Below, in pieces: positions 26,743 through 36,004 of a stretch of DNA of 64,000 bases. Made by a program: the position numbers and the translations under genes. Where the stretch lies: assembly GCA_023227835.1 (NCBI GenBank), contig JALOCI010000013.1, positions 1 to 64,000 on the forward strand, in the 5' to 3' direction. The DNA comes from Bacteroidales bacterium. GTDB lineage: Bacteria > Bacteroidota > Bacteroidia > Bacteroidales > UBA932. The notes under the pieces are model-generated. The model was not told where the DNA came from. It did no database searches and saw nothing but the letters and a program-made list of their open reading frames with translations. Position 1 is the first letter of the stretch, and each line of letters opens with the position of its first letter.

Positions 26743-26778
26743 AAAAGGGTGCGTCTATGAACAATAGTGCACCCTTTT
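26743..26778 (+). terminator. Hairpin ending the exb operon
   Basis: AAAAGGGTGC (26743-26752) pairs perfectly with GCACCCTTTT (26769-26778) across a 16-base loop, and T-rich sequence follows. It lies 20 bases after the second exbD and before the alkaline phosphatase gene. Confidence 0.7.
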
Positions 26779-26811
26779 CTGTATTATAACAGTATCAAAA
26801 TCCCTTCACAG

Positions 26812-28017
26812 ATGAAAAAATCAGTACATTTCCTTACGTTAGCGCTAATATTTATCTCCATTTCCTTTCAGTCCTATGCATTAAATAAACCAAAGTACAT
26901 TTTTCTTTTTATAGGTGACGGCATGGGAATTTCCCAGGTTGCGCTCACTGAGGCATATCTTGCTTCACTTAAGGGGACCAGAGGATCTGAACCTCTTATA
27001 TTTTCTAAATTTCCTTCATACGGTTTGTGCACCACATACTCTGCAAACTATCATATAACATGTTCATCTGCCGCAGGTACAGCCCTGTCAACAGGAACAA
27101 AGACGAATAATTACATGCTCGGCGTTGATCCGGATACAAACAAGTTAAAAAGCATATCCTATAAACTTCACGAGAAAGGACTATCAATAGGGATTATCTC
27201 CACAGTTCCTCTTGAACAGGCCACTCCTGCGGCCTTTTATGCCAATAGTGCAAGTCGGAAAAGTTATTATGACATTTCACTTCAGCTTCCTCAAAGTGGT
27301 TTTGAGTTTTTTGGCGGAGGAGATTTTACTGATCCAAAGGGGAAGAATAATGACAAAAGAGATATTTTTGAGATATTAGCCGACAGTAATTACACTATTA
27401 TCAGGGGATTTCAGGATTTTGAGAAGAAAAAGGGCTCTGAGAAAATTGCCTTCTTTCAGTCCAAAGGAAAGGACTCAGAAATGCCTTTCGCAATAGACCG
27501 AAAGGAAGATGATATCAAACTGTCTGATGTAGTTAAAGTTGGAATTGATCATCTTTATAAGAATAAAAAAGGTTTTTTCATGATGGCTGAAGGCGGAAAA
27601 ATAGACTGGGCTGCGCACAGCAATGATGCAAAGACTGATATCCTTGAAATTATAGATTTTGCAGATGCTGTTGAGACAGCATACAATTTTTACCTTAAGC
27701 ATCCTGACGAGACATTAATTATTGTTACGGCCGATCATGACACAGGAGGTGCGAGTCTTGGAAGGGACAAAGGAGGATATATTATTGATTTTAACTCATT
27801 TTCAGATCAAACCTCATCCTTCGCTGTTGACAATGAGATAATAAAAAAATACAGCGAAAGGAACGAAAAGGCTAATATCGGCTGGACAACCAGCGGCCAC
27901 ACCGGTGTTTATGTTCCTGTCTACTCAATAGGCGCAGGAAGTCAAAGATTTTCGGGAAGGCTTGACAATACTGATATCCCGAAAAGGATTATGGAGGTTA
28001 TGAAAATAAAGTTCTGA
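26812..28017 (+). CDS. Secreted alkaline phosphatase
   Basis: A 401-residue phosphomonoesterase with a signal peptide (residues 1-23, ending FQSYA). Metal-site motifs are IFLFIGDGMG near residue 32, the nucleophile serine region CSSAAGTALSTGTKT, MAEGGKIDWAAHSND and VTADHDTGG, with the last ligand histidine in TSGHTG. It should release inorganic phosphate in the periplasm. I use ATG 26812, which begins with MKKSVHF; the upstream GTG at 26767 lies in the terminator hairpin. The GHL10 gene follows after 18 bases. Confidence 0.94.
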   Translation: MKKSVHFLTLALIFISISFQSYALNKPKYIFLFIGDGMGISQVALTEAYLASLKGTRGSEPLIFSKFPSYGLCTTYSANYHITCSSAAGTALSTGTKTNNYMLGVDPDTNKLKSISYKLHEKGLSIGIISTVPLEQATPAAFYANSASRKSYYDISLQLPQSGFEFFGGGDFTDPKGKNNDKRDIFEILADSNYTIIRGFQDFEKKKGSEKIAFFQSKGKDSEMPFAIDRKEDDIKLSDVVKVGIDHLYKNKKGFFMMAEGGKIDWAAHSNDAKTDILEIIDFADAVETAYNFYLKHPDETLIIVTADHDTGGASLGRDKGGYIIDFNSFSDQTSSFAVDNEIIKKYSERNEKANIGWTTSGHTGVYVPVYSIGAGSQRFSGRLDNTDIPKRIMEVMKIKF

Positions 28018-28035
28018 CATATAACATATTAAAAA

Positions 28036-29532
28036 ATGAAAAAAATTATTCTCTCCCTGATAGCACTGTCTGTAGTAACTACACTACTCTCTGGTGAGTT
28101 GCCTAAAAGAGAATTCCGTGGTGCATGGATTCATACTGTTGGCAACCAGAATTTCAAAAACATGAGTACTGACTCATTGAAAAAATTCTTTTTAAATACA
28201 CTTGACATTCTGCAAAAATCAGGTGTGAATGCTGTTATTTTTCAGGTTAGGCCACAGGCCGATGCTTTTTATATTTCCGGACTTGAACCCTGGAGCAGAT
28301 TTGTAGCAGGAGAACAGGGGAAGGCCCCTGATCCGGTGTGGGATCCGCTGGAATTTATGGTTCGTGAAGCTCACAAGAGAGGCATGGAACTGCATGCCTG
28401 GTGTAATCCGTATCGTGTTACCTCAAATGACAAGGAGCAGTTACATCCGGATCATCTCTACTTCCGAAAACCGGAAATTTTCAAAAGATATGGTAAGCAG
28501 TTATACTTTGACCCGGGTGAGCCGGAAGCAATAGCACATACCAAGAAGGTTATGGCAGATATAGTAAGCAGGTATGATGTCGATGCCATCCATTTTGATG
28601 ACTATTTCTATCCCTATCCCGAGAAATTCGAGGAGTTTCATGACGATGCCTCTTTTGTAAAATATTCAAAGAGCCAGGGTTTCGAATACTGGCAAAAGGC
28701 TGATTGGAGAAGAAACAATGTATCAACCCTGATCAGGGAGATTAACGACACAATCAAAAAAATCAAACCTTGGGTAAGATTTGGCATAAGCCCATTCGGA
28801 GTTCACAGAAACTTTAGCGATACTCCTGACGGATCAGGAAGCAAAACAAGCAGTCTCTCAACTTATGAAGATCTCTATGCAGATATTCCTCTGTGGCTTG
28901 AAAAGGGGTGGATTGATTACAATGTACCACAATTATATTGGAAAATAGGGCATCCTCGTGCCGACTTCCTGACACTCATCAAATGGTGGAATGATGCAAA
29001 TTTCAAGGGACAGTTATATATTGGACAAAATATCGACACATTCAAGGAGAAGGATGTCAACGACTCTTTAAAGACTCAGTTCGCAGAGAAGATGAGGCTT
29101 GTCAGGACTCTTCCAAACGTTCACGGCAATGTCTGGTGGCCAGGCTGGTCAATCACGGCCAATCCATTTGGATTTACAGACTCTCTGACAAACACATATC
29201 AGAAGCACCTTGCATTGATTCCTGCATACAAAGCGTTGGACTCTATTGCACCTGCCCCTGTAACTGCACTTAAGGCAAAAAAGGGTGTAATCCGTTGGAA
29301 ACATGATAACAATAATGACAAAATGCAGGAAGCTCATTTTTTTGCTGTTTACCGTTTCCCTGCAAAATCAGAAATTGACATAACTGACACAAAATACCTT
29401 ATCAGAATTGTTGACACCAACTCATTTAAACCTGAGGCACAAAGCGGGAAGAGGGTTAAATACAAATATGTAATCACCGCTGTTGACAGGTGTTGGAATG
29501 AAAGCGCAGCATCTGAAATATTATTCTTGTGA
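28036..29532 (+). CDS. Glycoside hydrolase-like GHL10 (YngK/DUF187) family protein
   Basis: A 498-residue exported protein (signal peptide about residues 1-20). The TIM-barrel domain at about 25-350 shows the family marks REFRGAWIHTV, NAVIFQVRPQADAFY, GMELHAWCNPYRV, VDAIHFDDYFYPYP and GISPFGVHRN. GHL10 proteins resemble glycosidases, and the Asp-Asp in HFDDYF is the likely catalytic centre; the substrate is not established, though peptidoglycan or polysaccharide is often supposed. The last 100 residues look like a fibronectin type III-like beta domain. Probably cotranscribed with the phosphatase. Confidence 0.9.
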   Translation: MKKIILSLIALSVVTTLLSGELPKREFRGAWIHTVGNQNFKNMSTDSLKKFFLNTLDILQKSGVNAVIFQVRPQADAFYISGLEPWSRFVAGEQGKAPDPVWDPLEFMVREAHKRGMELHAWCNPYRVTSNDKEQLHPDHLYFRKPEIFKRYGKQLYFDPGEPEAIAHTKKVMADIVSRYDVDAIHFDDYFYPYPEKFEEFHDDASFVKYSKSQGFEYWQKADWRRNNVSTLIREINDTIKKIKPWVRFGISPFGVHRNFSDTPDGSGSKTSSLSTYEDLYADIPLWLEKGWIDYNVPQLYWKIGHPRADFLTLIKWWNDANFKGQLYIGQNIDTFKEKDVNDSLKTQFAEKMRLVRTLPNVHGNVWWPGWSITANPFGFTDSLTNTYQKHLALIPAYKALDSIAPAPVTALKAKKGVIRWKHDNNNDKMQEAHFFAVYRFPAKSEIDITDTKYLIRIVDTNSFKPEAQSGKRVKYKYVITAVDRCWNESAASEILFL

Positions 29533-29556
29533 TTTATCTTCATTTGAGTAACTTTG
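29527..29556 (+). promoter_or_regulatory. Promoter of asnS-udk-tonB-like unit
   Basis: TTG at 29527-29529, a 19-base spacer and TAACTTTG at 29549-29556: a full consensus match. Transcription is predicted from about 29560, giving a leader near 33 bases before the asnS ATG. The -33 element overlaps the end of the GHL10 gene. Confidence 0.75.
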
Positions 29557-29592
29557 CCTGGTTAAAAAAATTCAAAGTCATTTCTAGATAGT

Positions 29593-30978
29593 ATGGAACG
29601 GATCAAAGTTTGTGAACTGCTTAATAAAGATGCAGGTATAGAGGTTCAGGTTAAAGGATGGGTAAGGACAAAAAGAGGCAATAAAAATATCGCTTTTGTT
29701 GCCTTGAACGACGGGTCGACTGTGAATAACATTCAGATTGTCTTCGACATGAACAACTTTACCGAAGATCAGCTCAAAGATGTTACAACAGGAGCCTGTA
29801 TTTGTGTTGAAGGTTCACTTGTAGCTTCTGTAGGCAGCGGACAAAAAGTGGAAATTCATGCCGGCTCTCTTTTAGTATACGGAACAGCAAGCCCTGAGAC
29901 CTATCCTCTTCAGAAAAAGGGTCACAGCCTTGAATTCCTGAGAGAAATTGGTCATCTCAGGCCTCGTACAAATACTTTCGGATGTGTCCTTCGCATTCGC
30001 CACGCAATGGCCTTTGCAATTCACAAATTTTTCAACGACAAAGGATTTTTCTATCTGCATACCCCACTCATTACGGCATCTGATGCTGAAGGAGCCGGAG
30101 CAATGTTCCAGGTTACAACGCTTGATTTGAACAATGTCCCTAAGAGTGCAGACGGAAAGGTCGATTATTCAAGTGATTTTTTCGGAAAAGCAACCAATCT
30201 AACAGTAAGCGGACAGCTTGAGGGAGAACTTGGAGCTCTTGCATTAGGCCAGATATATACATTCGGTCCTACTTTCAGAGCTGAAAATTCCAACACACCG
30301 AGACACCTCTCGGAATTCTGGATGATTGAGCCTGAGATGGCTTTCTACGAGATAAAAGATAACATGGATCTTGCAGAAGAGTTCATTAAATACCTCGTTC
30401 AGTATGCTCTTGATAACTGTGCCGATGACCTTAAGTTTCTTAACGACATGTTTGACAAGGAGCTGATTGAGAGACTCCGTAGCGTTGTTGATACACAGTT
30501 TGTAAGGCTTCCTTATACCGAGGGTGTTGAGATTCTCATGAAATCAGGTCAGAAGTTTGAATATCCTGTTTCATGGGGTACGGATCTTCAGAGTGAACAT
30601 GAACGCTACCTCGTAGAGAAACATTTTAAAAAGCCTGTTATTCTGACAGACTACCCTAAGGATATCAAGGCTTTTTACATGAAACAGAATGATGATGGCA
30701 GGACAGTCAGGGCAATGGATGTTCTTTTCCCTAAAATCGGAGAGATTATCGGAGGCTCGCAGCGTGAAGAATCTCTTGAAAAATTGGAGAGCAGAATCAA
30801 GGAGCTCAATATGGGAACAGAATCATTGTGGTGGTACATAGATACCAGAAGATTCGGAAGTGCCCCTCACTCAGGTTTCGGATTAGGCTTTGAGAGGCTT
30901 CTTCTCTTCGTTACCGGTATGGCCAATATCAGAGATGTAATTCCTTTCCCAAGATCACCTAAGAACGCAGAATTTTAA
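29593..30978 (+). CDS. asnS: Asparaginyl-tRNA synthetase
   Basis: A 461-residue class IIb aminoacyl-tRNA synthetase charging tRNA-Asn. It has the N-terminal OB-fold anticodon-binding domain (VQVKGWVRTKRGNKNIAFV) at about 15-105 and a catalytic domain with motif 2 (FGPTFRAENSNTPRHLSEF) and motif 3 (GFGLGFERLLLFVTGM). The AsnRS-specific use of SEFWMIEPEMAF separates it from AspRS. The direct enzyme suggests the cell need not rely on tRNA-dependent amidation for Asn. udk begins 5 bases downstream. Confidence 0.97.
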   Translation: MERIKVCELLNKDAGIEVQVKGWVRTKRGNKNIAFVALNDGSTVNNIQIVFDMNNFTEDQLKDVTTGACICVEGSLVASVGSGQKVEIHAGSLLVYGTASPETYPLQKKGHSLEFLREIGHLRPRTNTFGCVLRIRHAMAFAIHKFFNDKGFFYLHTPLITASDAEGAGAMFQVTTLDLNNVPKSADGKVDYSSDFFGKATNLTVSGQLEGELGALALGQIYTFGPTFRAENSNTPRHLSEFWMIEPEMAFYEIKDNMDLAEEFIKYLVQYALDNCADDLKFLNDMFDKELIERLRSVVDTQFVRLPYTEGVEILMKSGQKFEYPVSWGTDLQSEHERYLVEKHFKKPVILTDYPKDIKAFYMKQNDDGRTVRAMDVLFPKIGEIIGGSQREESLEKLESRIKELNMGTESLWWYIDTRRFGSAPHSGFGLGFERLLLFVTGMANIRDVIPFPRSPKNAEF

Positions 30979-30983
30979 AATAT

Positions 30984-31610
30984 ATGCTCATTATAGGAAT
31001 AGCCGGAGGAACAGGAGCCGGTAAGACAACTGTAGTATCACAGATAGCAAACAGGATAAAGGATCACGTTGTAGTAATCCCTCAGGATTCATATTATAAA
31101 GACAATAGTCATCTTCCTTTGGAAGAGAGGCTTGAACTGAATTTCGATCACCCAGACTCAATCGATTTCAAGTTACTTATCAAACACCTGAAGGAACTCC
31201 GCGCCGGCAAGACAGTAGATCAACCGGTATACTCCTATCTCACCTGCCTGAGGTCGACAACTGAAACAGTAAAAGTAGCACCCTCTCCTATTATAATTGT
31301 TGAGGGTATACTTATATTCACTTGCCCCGAACTGAGGAGCTGCATGGATATAAAGGTTTTTGTGGATGCCGATGCTGATGACCGCCTCGGGAGGGTAATA
31401 ACCAGAGACAACATAGAGAGAGGCAGATCGATAGAGAAGGTTCTGGAGAGATACGACAAGACCGTAAAACCTATGCACCTTCAATTTATCGAACCAAGCA
31501 AGAGATATGCCGATATTATCATTCCACAAGGTGGTCATAATCAGGTAGCTATTGACATTCTTCTTGCTTCAATAGAAAAGTTTCTCTACAAGAAAAATGC
31601 TAAAGCTTGA
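30984..31610 (+). CDS. udk: Uridine kinase
   Basis: A 208-residue P-loop kinase phosphorylating uridine and cytidine in pyrimidine salvage. The Walker A loop GIAGGTGAGKTTV begins at residue 5; QDSYYKD and FDHPDSIDF follow, and RDNIERGRS forms the lid. Length matches the family (about 210). Its 3' end overlaps the next gene by 14 bases in a different frame. Confidence 0.96.
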   Translation: MLIIGIAGGTGAGKTTVVSQIANRIKDHVVVIPQDSYYKDNSHLPLEERLELNFDHPDSIDFKLLIKHLKELRAGKTVDQPVYSYLTCLRSTTETVKVAPSPIIIVEGILIFTCPELRSCMDIKVFVDADADDRLGRVITRDNIERGRSIEKVLERYDKTVKPMHLQFIEPSKRYADIIIPQGGHNQVAIDILLASIEKFLYKKNAKA

Positions 31611-32316
31611 GAACAAAGCCGGTCTTTATCTTACAATTGCCGTACACCTATTAGCAATTATCATTCTGCTGGCAACCAGAATAGGTGCGCTATTGTCTGA
31701 AGAGACCTCTTTTGTACTGGACTTTTCCAAGCAGGAACAAATCGAGAAACAACAGGAAGAGGAGCGTTTTAAAGAGGATGTCAGCAAGGAACTTGATGAT
31801 ATGATTGCCGGCAGACGTCCAGATAAAATCAGGAATGTTGTTGTCGATGCAGGAGCAGCCAAAGGGAACGAACTGAAGGATGACCGTTTCAAGAACCCAA
31901 GACAGGTATATGAAGAGGCTAAAGAGCTTCAGAGAAAGCTTGATGCATCAAAAAAAGAGGCGGAGGCATATCAGGGAAGCGACGATGTTCCTGTACAGTC
32001 AAAATCATCTGAAGATAAAAAAAGCGACTCGTATAAAGGTCCATCTGTTCTCTCTTATACTCTTGACGGCAGAAAGGCCATGTCCTTGCCAATCCCTGTA
32101 TATAAATGCGTGGGTGGCGGAGATGTATATGTATCCATAACTGTAAACAGGAAAGGATATGTCGTATCTGCATCAGTTATGGGAGATCTTTCTGCCAATG
32201 ACAGCTGTATAAGAGAATATGCGATTAAGGCAGCCAGGGCATCAAGATTTACATCTTCTGCAACTGCACCGGAAAAGCAACAAGGTGAAATTGTTTACAG
32301 ATTTATTGCTCAATAG
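31597..32316 (+). CDS. TonB-like energy-transducer protein
   Basis: A 239-residue bitopic protein: membrane helix at about residues 10-33, a charged central region with predicted coiled coil (EKQQEEERFKEDVSKELDD), and a C-terminal 80 residues (YVSITVNRKGYVVSASVMG, then AARASRFTSS) that read as a TonB-type C-terminal fold. It lacks the long Pro-rich spacer of classical TonB. It may link an ExbBD motor to the outer membrane or serve another cell-envelope role. It overlaps udk by 14 bases and converges on ctpA with a 14-base overlap. Confidence 0.75.
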   Translation: MLKLENKAGLYLTIAVHLLAIIILLATRIGALLSEETSFVLDFSKQEQIEKQQEEERFKEDVSKELDDMIAGRRPDKIRNVVVDAGAAKGNELKDDRFKNPRQVYEEAKELQRKLDASKKEAEAYQGSDDVPVQSKSSEDKKSDSYKGPSVLSYTLDGRKAMSLPIPVYKCVGGGDVYVSITVNRKGYVVSASVMGDLSANDSCIREYAIKAARASRFTSSATAPEKQQGEIVYRFIAQ

Positions 32317-33904
32317 CCTTCTGTATGACATTGTCTATCCTGGCCATTATAGGATAAAAGGCCTCATCATCAAGAGGTGAATATCTCCCCACAAGAGCCT
32401 CCACTTGAGTAATTACAATCTCTTTGCACTCAGCCCATTGTTTGGTCGTCGGAATCATCTTGTTATCAGCTGCATATTTCAGGAATCGCTTTTCAAGGTC
32501 CATTTTGGCAAGCAATTGTTCCAGTGCGACTAGATCTTTAACTGACTTCAAAGAAGGACGATATAGATCAGCCATCATAGAACTGAACTTAAACGGCAGA
32601 CCTTTATTCGATACAGCTATCAGGAAGTTGTTAATTCCTGTTGTATCCATTGGGACAAAGATATCCGGTGTTATTCCTCCCCCTCCATATACAATCTTCC
32701 CTTTTGGTGTTGTATATTTAAGCGAATCATTACGTCTTATACTGTCCGCTGATGTCATCTCCCCGTGTCTGTATCTCTCTATTATGTCATATTGATAGTC
32801 TGCAGAGTAGGGCTTTTGAAGTGAGCGGCCCGTAGGGGTGTAAAATCTTGCAACAGTAAGTCTTATCCCCGATTTGTCTGAGAAGAAGATCGGCTCCTGA
32901 ACCAATCCTTTACCAAACGAGCGTCTGCCGATTACAACACCCCTGTCGTTATCCTGGATTGCTCCTGCAAATATTTCACTTGAAGAGGCCGATCCCTCGT
33001 CTATAAGCACTTTTAAGTGAATGTCCCTGAGCTTACCTTTTCCATCTGCCTTGAAATCTTGTCTCGCTCTGTGAAGTCCTTCCATATATACAATCATCCG
33101 GTCTTTTTCAAGGAACTCGTTAGCCATGAGAAATGCCTGATCAAAATATCCGCCTGTATTACCTCTCAGGTCAAATATCAACTCTTTCATTCCCATTTTC
33201 TTCAACTCAAGCGAAGCCTTTAGCACCTCCTCATAGCTGGTACGTGTAAACTTGGAAAGCTTTATATAACCAGTGGTTTTACTTATCATATATCTGACAT
33301 CCACGCTTTTAACCGGAATCTTATCTCTCTTTATATCAAAAAAGACAAGGCTGCTATTGTTCTCCCTCTTGATACCAATCTTAACCAGAGAGCCAGATTT
33401 CCCTCTTAATCTTCTGACAAGTGAATCCTGATTCATTTTAACCCCGGCAACAATCTCTCCGTTAACCTTAACTATTCTGTCACCTGAAAGTAGTCCGGCT
33501 CTTTCTGACGGGCCTCCGGGTATGACACTTATAATAACTGCCGTATCGTTAGGCACATTAAACTGTACACCTATCCCATCAAAGTTACCCTCAAGGGATT
33601 CTTCAGCATCCTTTAAATCTGCCGGTGGAAGATATACAGAGTGTGGATCAAGACTTTCAAGAAGATACGGTATAACCTTCTCCGTAAGCTTATCTTTATC
33701 TATTGAGTCAACATAGTTATTTTCAACTTCTGAAAGAACCAACATAAGCTTATCCCAATTACCGGCTTTGACCGCCAACTCACGGCTCCTGTCCGAATAG
33801 TAGGAAAGGAGTCTGAATACCAATAGAATAAAAAGCCCGAAAAGTAGCACATATAACAGAGGATTGTTCCTCATTCTCTCCCTTAAGCCTTGAAAATATG
33901 ACAT
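32303..33904 (-). CDS. S41-family carboxy-terminal processing protease (CtpA-like)
   Basis: A 533-residue periplasmic serine protease anchored by one N-terminal membrane helix at about residues 15-33. A PDZ domain lies at about 100-180 (SVIPGGPSERAGLLSGD) and the S41 catalytic domain at 200-390, with nucleophile serine in DEGSASSSEI and general-base lysine in FGKGLVQ. The last 140 residues form a helical C-terminal extension. Such proteases trim or degrade envelope proteins. It is the last gene of a minus-strand operon starting near 40.3 kb. Confidence 0.94.
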   Translation of the reverse strand: MSYFQGLRERMRNNPLLYVLLFGLFILLVFRLLSYYSDRSRELAVKAGNWDKLMLVLSEVENNYVDSIDKDKLTEKVIPYLLESLDPHSVYLPPADLKDAEESLEGNFDGIGVQFNVPNDTAVIISVIPGGPSERAGLLSGDRIVKVNGEIVAGVKMNQDSLVRRLRGKSGSLVKIGIKRENNSSLVFFDIKRDKIPVKSVDVRYMISKTTGYIKLSKFTRTSYEEVLKASLELKKMGMKELIFDLRGNTGGYFDQAFLMANEFLEKDRMIVYMEGLHRARQDFKADGKGKLRDIHLKVLIDEGSASSSEIFAGAIQDNDRGVVIGRRSFGKGLVQEPIFFSDKSGIRLTVARFYTPTGRSLQKPYSADYQYDIIERYRHGEMTSADSIRRNDSLKYTTPKGKIVYGGGGITPDIFVPMDTTGINNFLIAVSNKGLPFKFSSMMADLYRPSLKSVKDLVALEQLLAKMDLEKRFLKYAADNKMIPTTKQWAECKEIVITQVEALVGRYSPLDDEAFYPIMARIDNVIQKAIEQ

Positions 33905-33907
33905 ATT

Positions 33908-34324
33908 TTACTCGATATTGACAATTTCTATTCCTGCTCTTCTCAAAAGGTCGATACCGTCCGAGACTCTGTAATCATCCTTATAAACCAGCCTTGTTAT
34001 ACCGGCCTGAATGATTAGTTTTGCACACTCGAGACATGGTGCCGTAGTAACATACATAGTAGCACCTTTGCTATTGTTTCCGGATTTCGCAATCTTGGTT
34101 ATTGCATTCGCCTCTGCATGAAGAACATATGGTTTTGTGTGACCATTATCGTCCTCGCAGATATTCTCAAACCCAGCCGGTGTACCGTTATATCCGTCTG
34201 AAATAATCATTCTGTCCTTAACAAGTAACGCTCCAACCTGCCTTCTTTTGCAATATGAGTTTTTTGCCCATACGGCAGCCATCTCAAGATAACTTCTGTC
34301 AAACTGATCCTGTTTATTTTGCAT
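33908..34324 (-). CDS. Deoxycytidylate (dCMP) deaminase-family protein
   Basis: A 138-residue zinc-dependent deaminase. The zinc ligands and catalytic glutamate are in LHAEANAI and TAPCLECAK, the canonical HAE/PCxxC pair, and the N-terminal RSYLEMAAVWAKNSYCKRRQVGA matches ComEB/dCMP deaminases, which convert dCMP to dUMP for thymidylate synthesis. It lies 3 bases before ctpA and 5 after the acyl-CoA ligase gene, so is cotranscribed although functionally unrelated. Confidence 0.92.
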   Translation of the reverse strand: MQNKQDQFDRSYLEMAAVWAKNSYCKRRQVGALLVKDRMIISDGYNGTPAGFENICEDDNGHTKPYVLHAEANAITKIAKSGNNSKGATMYVTTAPCLECAKLIIQAGITRLVYKDDYRVSDGIDLLRRAGIEIVNIE

Positions 34325-34329
34325 AAATA

Positions 34330-35991
34330 TTACTCTTGTACTCTTTGATATAAAAATCTTTTTATACTTCTTTTAGGAGTTTTTTCAAACTCTTCCGGGA
34401 ATACCTTAACATGTTGTATTTTACAGTAGTTCGGGAGATCTTCGTTAAGAAGCACCCTGTTCTCCTCCATTTTTTTCTCAAGATCCGCAGATGACAATCC
34501 GTCACTTTCAGCAAGCTCGAAGTCCGGATATACAAGCAGTGTGAGAGTTTCCTGCTCCTCAACAACAAGAGACTCGACAACATATTGCATATTGTTCACG
34601 ATACTCTCAATCTCCTCAGGATATATGTTTTGTCCGTTAGGTCCAAGTATCATACTTTTCGAACGTCCGCGGATATACAGATATCCCTCACTGTCAACTA
34701 TACCCATATCCCCTGTCCTTAGCCAGCCATCGCTTGAGAGGACAGCATCTGTCGCTTCCTGGTTTTTATAATAGCCCAGCATTACATTAGGGCCTTTACA
34801 TAAAATCTCACCCGGAATATTTTCAGGGTCACCGGAGTCTATTCTGATCTCCATCCTCGGTGCAGCCTTACCGCAAGAATAAAGCCTTGTATTATCCCAA
34901 GGAGCATAAGTAACGATAGGTCCGCACTCGGTCATTCCATATCCAACCGTAAAGGGAAACCCGATCTTTCTGAAAAAGGCCTCTGCCTCTTTATTGAAAG
35001 CTGCTCCACCAATAATAACCTCCTTGAATCTGCCTCCGAATGTCTTTACAAGCTCCTGTTGAATCTTCTTTCCTATTGCCTGGTCAACTACCGGGACTCT
35101 GAGAAGAACTCTCATTGCTGCCTTATTGATAATAGGCTGGAGCTTTTTCTTGTATATCTTCTCAATTATAAGAGGTACCGAAATAATGATGTCCGGTTTG
35201 ATATCCGCAAAAGCGTCCATGATAATCTTAGGACTCGGAACTCTTGTCAGGAAATGAACATGAGCTCCGACAGTCATTTCAAAAAGGAACTCGAACATCA
35301 TCCCATACATGTGGGCAGTAGGTAACATGGCAACTACGTTCGAAGTATTGTTGAGCTGAGGATGAACCTCCCAACCGAATAATACGTTTGACAATAGAGA
35401 TCTGTATGGTAGCATTACCCCTTTTGAAAATCCGGTAGTTCCTGAAGTATAATTAATCACAGCCAATTCTTCATGAGTATCCTCGTGAAAATGAACATGC
35501 TCGGGCCTGAAATTTTTCGGGTATTTTTTACCGAACATTTCATTCAGATGTTCTCTTGTCTCATATATCAACGGATCTTTGGCATAGAGAATAGAAAAAT
35601 CAGATATTTGTATCACAGCGTCCAAATCCGGCATCTCCGTTCCATTCATCTGCTCCCATATATGTTCTCCGACAAATAGAATCCTTGAATCGGAATGACT
35701 GACTATATGATGAATATTTCCCGGCTTAAACTCGTGTAGAATAGGTACAGCAACAGCTCCGTATGTAAGAGCAGATAGAAATACCACTCCCCAGTTAGCT
35801 TGATTTTTTGAGCATATCGAAACTCTGTCGCCTTTCTTTAATCCGCATATATCAAACACGATGTGTAACTTCTCGATCCTCCTTGCCACATCCCTGTAAT
35901 GCAAAGTAATCCCCTTGTAATCAGAGAGAGCCGGATTATCCCAATTCTCTTTAAAGCTCCTCTCTAATATGAGGTTCAATGATTTTTCCAT
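34330..35991 (-). CDS. AMP-dependent acyl-CoA ligase (long-chain fatty acid type)
   Basis: A 553-residue adenylate-forming enzyme that would activate a fatty or other carboxylic acid to its acyl-CoA or acyl-adenylate. The P-loop-like INYTSGTTGFSKGVML lies near residue 185, followed by VGYGMTECGP, and the hinge motifs LRTGDMGIVD and RGRSKSMILGPNGQNIYPEEIE; the catalytic C-terminal lysine is probably in KTPKRSIKRF. I chose ATG 35991; a TTG at 36012 would overlap the exporter gene. Placed beside an MsbA-like exporter, it may supply or recycle lipid acyl groups. Confidence 0.92.
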   Translation of the reverse strand: MEKSLNLILERSFKENWDNPALSDYKGITLHYRDVARRIEKLHIVFDICGLKKGDRVSICSKNQANWGVVFLSALTYGAVAVPILHEFKPGNIHHIVSHSDSRILFVGEHIWEQMNGTEMPDLDAVIQISDFSILYAKDPLIYETREHLNEMFGKKYPKNFRPEHVHFHEDTHEELAVINYTSGTTGFSKGVMLPYRSLLSNVLFGWEVHPQLNNTSNVVAMLPTAHMYGMMFEFLFEMTVGAHVHFLTRVPSPKIIMDAFADIKPDIIISVPLIIEKIYKKKLQPIINKAAMRVLLRVPVVDQAIGKKIQQELVKTFGGRFKEVIIGGAAFNKEAEAFFRKIGFPFTVGYGMTECGPIVTYAPWDNTRLYSCGKAAPRMEIRIDSGDPENIPGEILCKGPNVMLGYYKNQEATDAVLSSDGWLRTGDMGIVDSEGYLYIRGRSKSMILGPNGQNIYPEEIESIVNNMQYVVESLVVEEQETLTLLVYPDFELAESDGLSSADLEKKMEENRVLLNEDLPNYCKIQHVKVFPEEFEKTPKRSIKRFLYQRVQE

Positions 35992-36004
35992 ATTCAAGAT
36001 AATA

